From contig NZ_LFLU01000004.1 in assembly GCF_001189965.1 (NCBI RefSeq), forward strand, positions 62,001 to 126,000: a stretch of DNA of 64,000 nt. The letters run 5' to 3'. The notes below the pieces were generated by a model, which saw only the letters and a list, made by a program, of their open reading frames with translations, was not told where the DNA came from and searched no databases. The DNA comes from Herbaspirillum rhizosphaerae (GTDB lineage: Bacteria > Pseudomonadota > Gammaproteobacteria > Burkholderiales > Burkholderiaceae_D). A program made the position numbers and the translations under genes. Shown piece by piece: positions 60,361 to 64,000 of this stretch. How positions within the stretch are numbered: position 1 is the first letter of the stretch; each line of letters opens with the position of its first letter.

Positions 60361-61569
60361 GTGAATCCATTACTCGACAAGCTGCAGCCCTATCCCTTCG
60401 AAAAACTGAAACATCTGTTTTCCGACGTCACACCGAATCCCGACTACCGGCACATCAGCCTGGGCATCGGCGAACCGAAACATCCGACGCCCGCTTTCAT
60501 CAAGCAAGCGCTGACCGACAACCTCGCCGGCCTGGCCAGCTATCCCAGCACGATAGGCTCGGAAGCCCTGCGCGGCGCCATCGCCGGCTGGCTGGAGCGC
60601 CGCTACGGCTTGCCGAAAATCGATCCGGCCACGCAGGTGCTGCCGGTCAACGGCTCACGCGAAGCGCTCTTCTCGCTGACGCAGACCGTCATCGATCCCT
60701 CGCAAAAAGACGCGCTGGTGATCTGCCCGAATCCGTTCTACCAAATCTATGAAGGCTCGGCTTATTTGTCGGGCGCGCAACCTTATTTCGTCAATTCGGA
60801 CCCGGCGCGCAACTTCGCGCCCGATTTCAGCACCGTGCCGGACGATATCTGGCCGCGCGTGAAACTGGTCTTCCTGTGTTCGCCGGGCAATCCGACCGGC
60901 GCCGTGCTGTCGCTGGAAGATTGGAAGAAGCTGTTCGACCTGTCCGACCGTTACGGCTTCGTGATCGCTTCCGACGAGTGTTATTCGGAGATCTATTTCA
61001 AGGAAGAAGCACCGCTGGGCGGCCTGGAAGCTGCGCACAAGCTGGGCCGCGGCTACGACCGCCTGATCGCCTTCTCCAGCCTGTCGAAGCGCTCCAACGT
61101 GCCGGGCATGCGTTCGGGCTTCGTCGCCGGCGACGCGGCGATCCTGAAGAAGTTCTTGCTGTACCGCACTTACCATGGCGGCGCCATGAGCCCGTCGATT
61201 CAGAATGCGTCGATTGCCGCCTGGAACGATGAGACCCACGTGCAGGAAAACCGCGCCAAATACATCAAGAAATTCAGCCAGGTAACACCCCTGCTGCAGG
61301 AAGTGCTGGATGTCTCCTTGCCGGACGCCAGCTTCTACCTGTGGGCCAAGGTCGACAAACTGACCTCAATCACCGACACGGAATACGCCAAGCGCCTCTA
61401 TGCCGAATATAATGTCACGGTATTGCCCGGCAGTTATCTGGCGCGCGAAGCCAACGGCGTCAATCCGGGCCAGCAACGCATACGCATGGCGCTGGTCGCC
61501 GAAGTGGAAGAATGCCTGGAGGCGGCACAACGCATTGTCGCTTTCACACGCAAACTGGCGGCCGCATAA
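60361..61569 (+). CDS. dapC: Succinyldiaminopimelate transaminase
   Basis: PLP-dependent class I/II aminotransferase that converts N-succinyl-2-amino-6-ketopimelate to N-succinyl-LL-diaminopimelate for lysine and peptidoglycan. 402 aa with GTG start. LGIGEPKHPTPAFI lies near residue 37, FLCSPGNPTGAVLS near 172, and the PLP Lys in SSLSKRSNVPGMRSGFVAG near 242. The order dapC-dapD-arsC-dapE supports the dapC rather than a generic aminotransferase label. Gap to dapD is 105 bp. Confidence 0.94.
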   Translation: MNPLLDKLQPYPFEKLKHLFSDVTPNPDYRHISLGIGEPKHPTPAFIKQALTDNLAGLASYPSTIGSEALRGAIAGWLERRYGLPKIDPATQVLPVNGSREALFSLTQTVIDPSQKDALVICPNPFYQIYEGSAYLSGAQPYFVNSDPARNFAPDFSTVPDDIWPRVKLVFLCSPGNPTGAVLSLEDWKKLFDLSDRYGFVIASDECYSEIYFKEEAPLGGLEAAHKLGRGYDRLIAFSSLSKRSNVPGMRSGFVAGDAAILKKFLLYRTYHGGAMSPSIQNASIAAWNDETHVQENRAKYIKKFSQVTPLLQEVLDVSLPDASFYLWAKVDKLTSITDTEYAKRLYAEYNVTVLPGSYLAREANGVNPGQQRIRMALVAEVEECLEAAQRIVAFTRKLAAA

Positions 61570-61674
61570 CGTTTTCAGCACCTCAGCCATCCCGGGCGCA
61601 GTTTCCATCGAGCATTCCAGCATCAAAGAAACGACGGCCCGGTTTTTATTCATTTTCAACCTAGATAAAACAAG

Positions 61675-62511
61675 ATGACACAATCCATCCAGCAAATCAT
61701 CGATCAGGCGTGGGAAGACCGCGCCAGCCTGTCGCCGAAGACCGCTCCTGCCGACATCCGTAACGCCGTGGCGGAAGTCATCGTCGGCCTGAACGAAGGC
61801 ACCCTGCGCGTGGCGGATCGCCAAAGCGTCGGCCAATGGCAGGTCAACCAATGGGTCAAGAAAGCCATCCTGCTGTCGTTCCGCCTCGAAGACAACGTGC
61901 CGGTCAGTTCCGGCATCCCCGGCTATCCGCAGTTCTACGACAAGGTGCCGACCAAGTTCGCCAACTACACCGCTGAAGATTTCGCCAAGGGCGGTTTCCG
62001 CGTGGTGCCGCCGGCAGTTGCCCGTCACGGCTCCTTCATCGGCAAGAACGTGGTGCTGATGCCGTCCTACGTCAACATCGGCGCTTACGTCGATGAAGGC
62101 GCCATGGTCGACACCTGGGCCACCGTCGGTTCCGCCGCACAGATCGGCAAGAACGTCCACCTGTCCGGCGGCGTCGGCATCGGCGGCGTGCTGGAGCCGG
62201 TGCAAGCCGGTCCGGTCATCATCGAAGACAACTGCTTCATCGGCGCCCGTTCGGAAGTCGTCGAAGGCGTGATCATCGAAGAAAACTCGGTGCTGTCGAT
62301 GGGCGTGTACATCGGTCAATCGACCAAGATTTACGATCGCGAAACCGGCGAAGTGCATTACGGCCGCGTGCCTGCCGGCTCCGTCGTGGTGCCGGGCAAC
62401 CTGCCGTCGAAAGACGGCAAGTACAGCCTGTACGCCGCGATCATCGTCAAGAAGGTGGACGCGCAAACCCGTTCGAAGACTTCGATCAACGAACTGCTGC
62501 GCGGCGCGTAA
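61675..62511 (+). CDS. dapD: 2,3,4,5-tetrahydropyridine-2,6-dicarboxylate N-succinyltransferase
   Basis: Succinyl-CoA-dependent step of diaminopimelate synthesis. 278 aa. A helical N-terminal domain precedes a left-handed beta-helix of hexapeptide repeats (about residues 100-240). Catalytic and substrate-binding patterns include [21 protein letters not shown] and [14 protein letters not shown], and it ends [10 protein letters not shown]. It follows dapC and precedes an ArsC-family gene. Two hairpins lie in the gap after it. Confidence 0.97.
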   Translation: MTQSIQQIIDQAWEDRASLSPKTAPADIRNAVAEVIVGLNEGTLRVADRQSVGQWQVNQWVKKAILLSFRLEDNVPVSSGIPGYPQFYDKVPTKFANYTAEDFAKGGFRVVPPAVARHGSFIGKNVVLMPSYVNIGAYVDEGAMVDTWATVGSAAQIGKNVHLSGGVGIGGVLEPVQAGPVIIEDNCFIGARSEVVEGVIIEENSVLSMGVYIGQSTKIYDRETGEVHYGRVPAGSVVVPGNLPSKDGKYSLYAAIIVKKVDAQTRSKTSINELLRGA

Positions 62512-62522
62512 TCCGCCTCATG

Positions 62523-62595
62523 CATTGCCGGCCTGCGCCGGCAATGTTGTTTGCAGCAAGATCAGAAACACGGCCGGCATGGCATGACGCCGGCC
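62523..62595 (+). terminator. Two tandem hairpins after dapD
   Basis: First hairpin: CATTGCCGGC-CTGC-GCCGGCAATG (62523-62546) followed by TTGTTTG. Second: GGCCGGC, 10-nt loop, GCCGGCC (62572-62595) followed by TTCACTTTTTG. Both are stable, but T-tracts are weak, so partial termination or a regulated read-through to the arsC-dapE genes is possible. Confidence 0.45.
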
Positions 62596-62626
62596 TTCAC
62601 TTTTTGTAAGACAGGATGTTGATTTC

Positions 62627-62989
62627 ATGAGCACGCAAGTCACTCTCTACGGCATTCCCAACTGCGACACGGTCAAGAAGGCGCGCACCTGGCTCGATGC
62701 CAACGGCGTCGCGTACACCTTCCACGATTTCAAGAAGGCCGGCCTCGACGCCGGCCTGGTCAAAACCTGGCTCAAGGATATCCCCTGGGATACGCTGGTC
62801 AATCGCAAAGGCACGACCTGGCGCGCCCTGTCCGACGAGCGCAAGGCCGGCATTACCGACAACGCCAGCGCCACGGCGCTGATCGTGGAGATGCCGTCCA
62901 TCGTCAAACGTCCGGTGCTGCACACCAGCGGCCAGCCTACGCATGTCGGCTTTACTGCAGACCTTTATCAACAGATTTTCAAGAACTGA
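62627..62989 (+). CDS. ArsC-family (Spx/MgsR-type) protein
   Basis: 120-aa thioredoxin-fold protein of the arsenate-reductase-like family, called YffB in E. coli. It has LYGIPNCDTVKKA with a single Cys13, a predicted Arg in RKGTTWRALS and KRPVL near the C-terminus. It lacks the extra active-site cysteines of plasmid ArsC and stands next to dapE, as in many proteobacteria, so resistance to arsenate is not the likely role. The function is uncertain; a glutathione-dependent reductase activity has been suggested for the group. Confidence 0.88.
   Translation: MSTQVTLYGIPNCDTVKKARTWLDANGVAYTFHDFKKAGLDAGLVKTWLKDIPWDTLVNRKGTTWRALSDERKAGITDNASATALIVEMPSIVKRPVLHTSGQPTHVGFTADLYQQIFKN

Positions 62990-64000
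<1,011 letters not shown>

Noticed and set aside
62627-62989. Arsenate reductase involved in arsenic resistance
   Set aside because: Single Cys, no ars genes nearby and conserved place beside dapE; this is the YffB/Spx-like branch of the family.

Overview
The window is about 64 kb of ordinary, gene-dense bacterial chromosome with roughly 60 % GC by eye. Gene content and order point to a betaproteobacterium of the order Burkholderiales, most likely an Oxalobacteraceae member close to Herbaspirillum or Collimonas. The pointers are rpsB divergent from map-glnD, the long rpsB-to-rnhB envelope run, dapC-dapD-arsC-dapE, an OsmC-YcaO fusion and a cphA'/cphA pair. I could not run a similarity search, so the genus is an inference. 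I see no rRNA, tRNA, insertion sequence, prophage or CRISPR array.

Layout. 1-8.1 kb: end of an MFS transporter, thpR, an OsmC-YcaO fusion, guaB-guaA (GMP synthesis), ratA-ratB and divergent smpB. 8.2-14.6 kb: a TPR/glycosyltransferase-like protein, a Ser/Thr-rich protein built from two copies of one module, a CpxRA-like two-component system read away from it, and a QmcA/NfeD membrane pair. 14.8-18.4 kb: ppsA and its regulator ppsR, divergent. 18.4-34.6 kb (minus strand): the long translation/envelope cluster rpsB, tsf, pyrH, frr, uppS, cdsA, dxr, rseP, bamA, skp, lpxD, fabZ, lpxA, lpxB, rnhB, and a TrmH-type methyltransferase. It runs from ribosome assembly through isoprenoid and phospholipid precursors to outer-membrane assembly and lipid A. 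35.0-39.2 kb: map, glnD and a pseudouridine synthase.

39.3-47.4 kb is the accessory highlight: a nitrogen-storage (cyanophycin) locus. Two cyanophycin synthetase-type genes (cphA' and cphA) are divergent from an ABC exporter with an unusual N-terminus and a DUF1854 protein. The two synthetases look complementary. The short one keeps an HxxEH motif in its N-domain but has a truncated, altered Mur-ligase domain; the long one keeps the full Mur-ligase domain but has lost the second His of that motif. A pair of near-palindromes lies between a candidate promoter and the exporter start.

47.5-64 kb: def, galU, ligA, zipA-like and smc (all minus), a chemoreceptor ending in a WETF tail, an unaccompanied branched-chain amino-acid-type binding protein, then the lysine/diaminopimelate genes dapC, dapD, an ArsC-family gene and dapE, which runs off the right edge.

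Regulatory signals read directly from the sequence include GTAAA-N5-GTAAA repeats (CpxR-type boxes) between the Ser/Thr-rich gene and cpxR, a well-formed promoter for rpsB, several strong hairpin terminators, and a 13-bp tandem repeat upstream of dapC.
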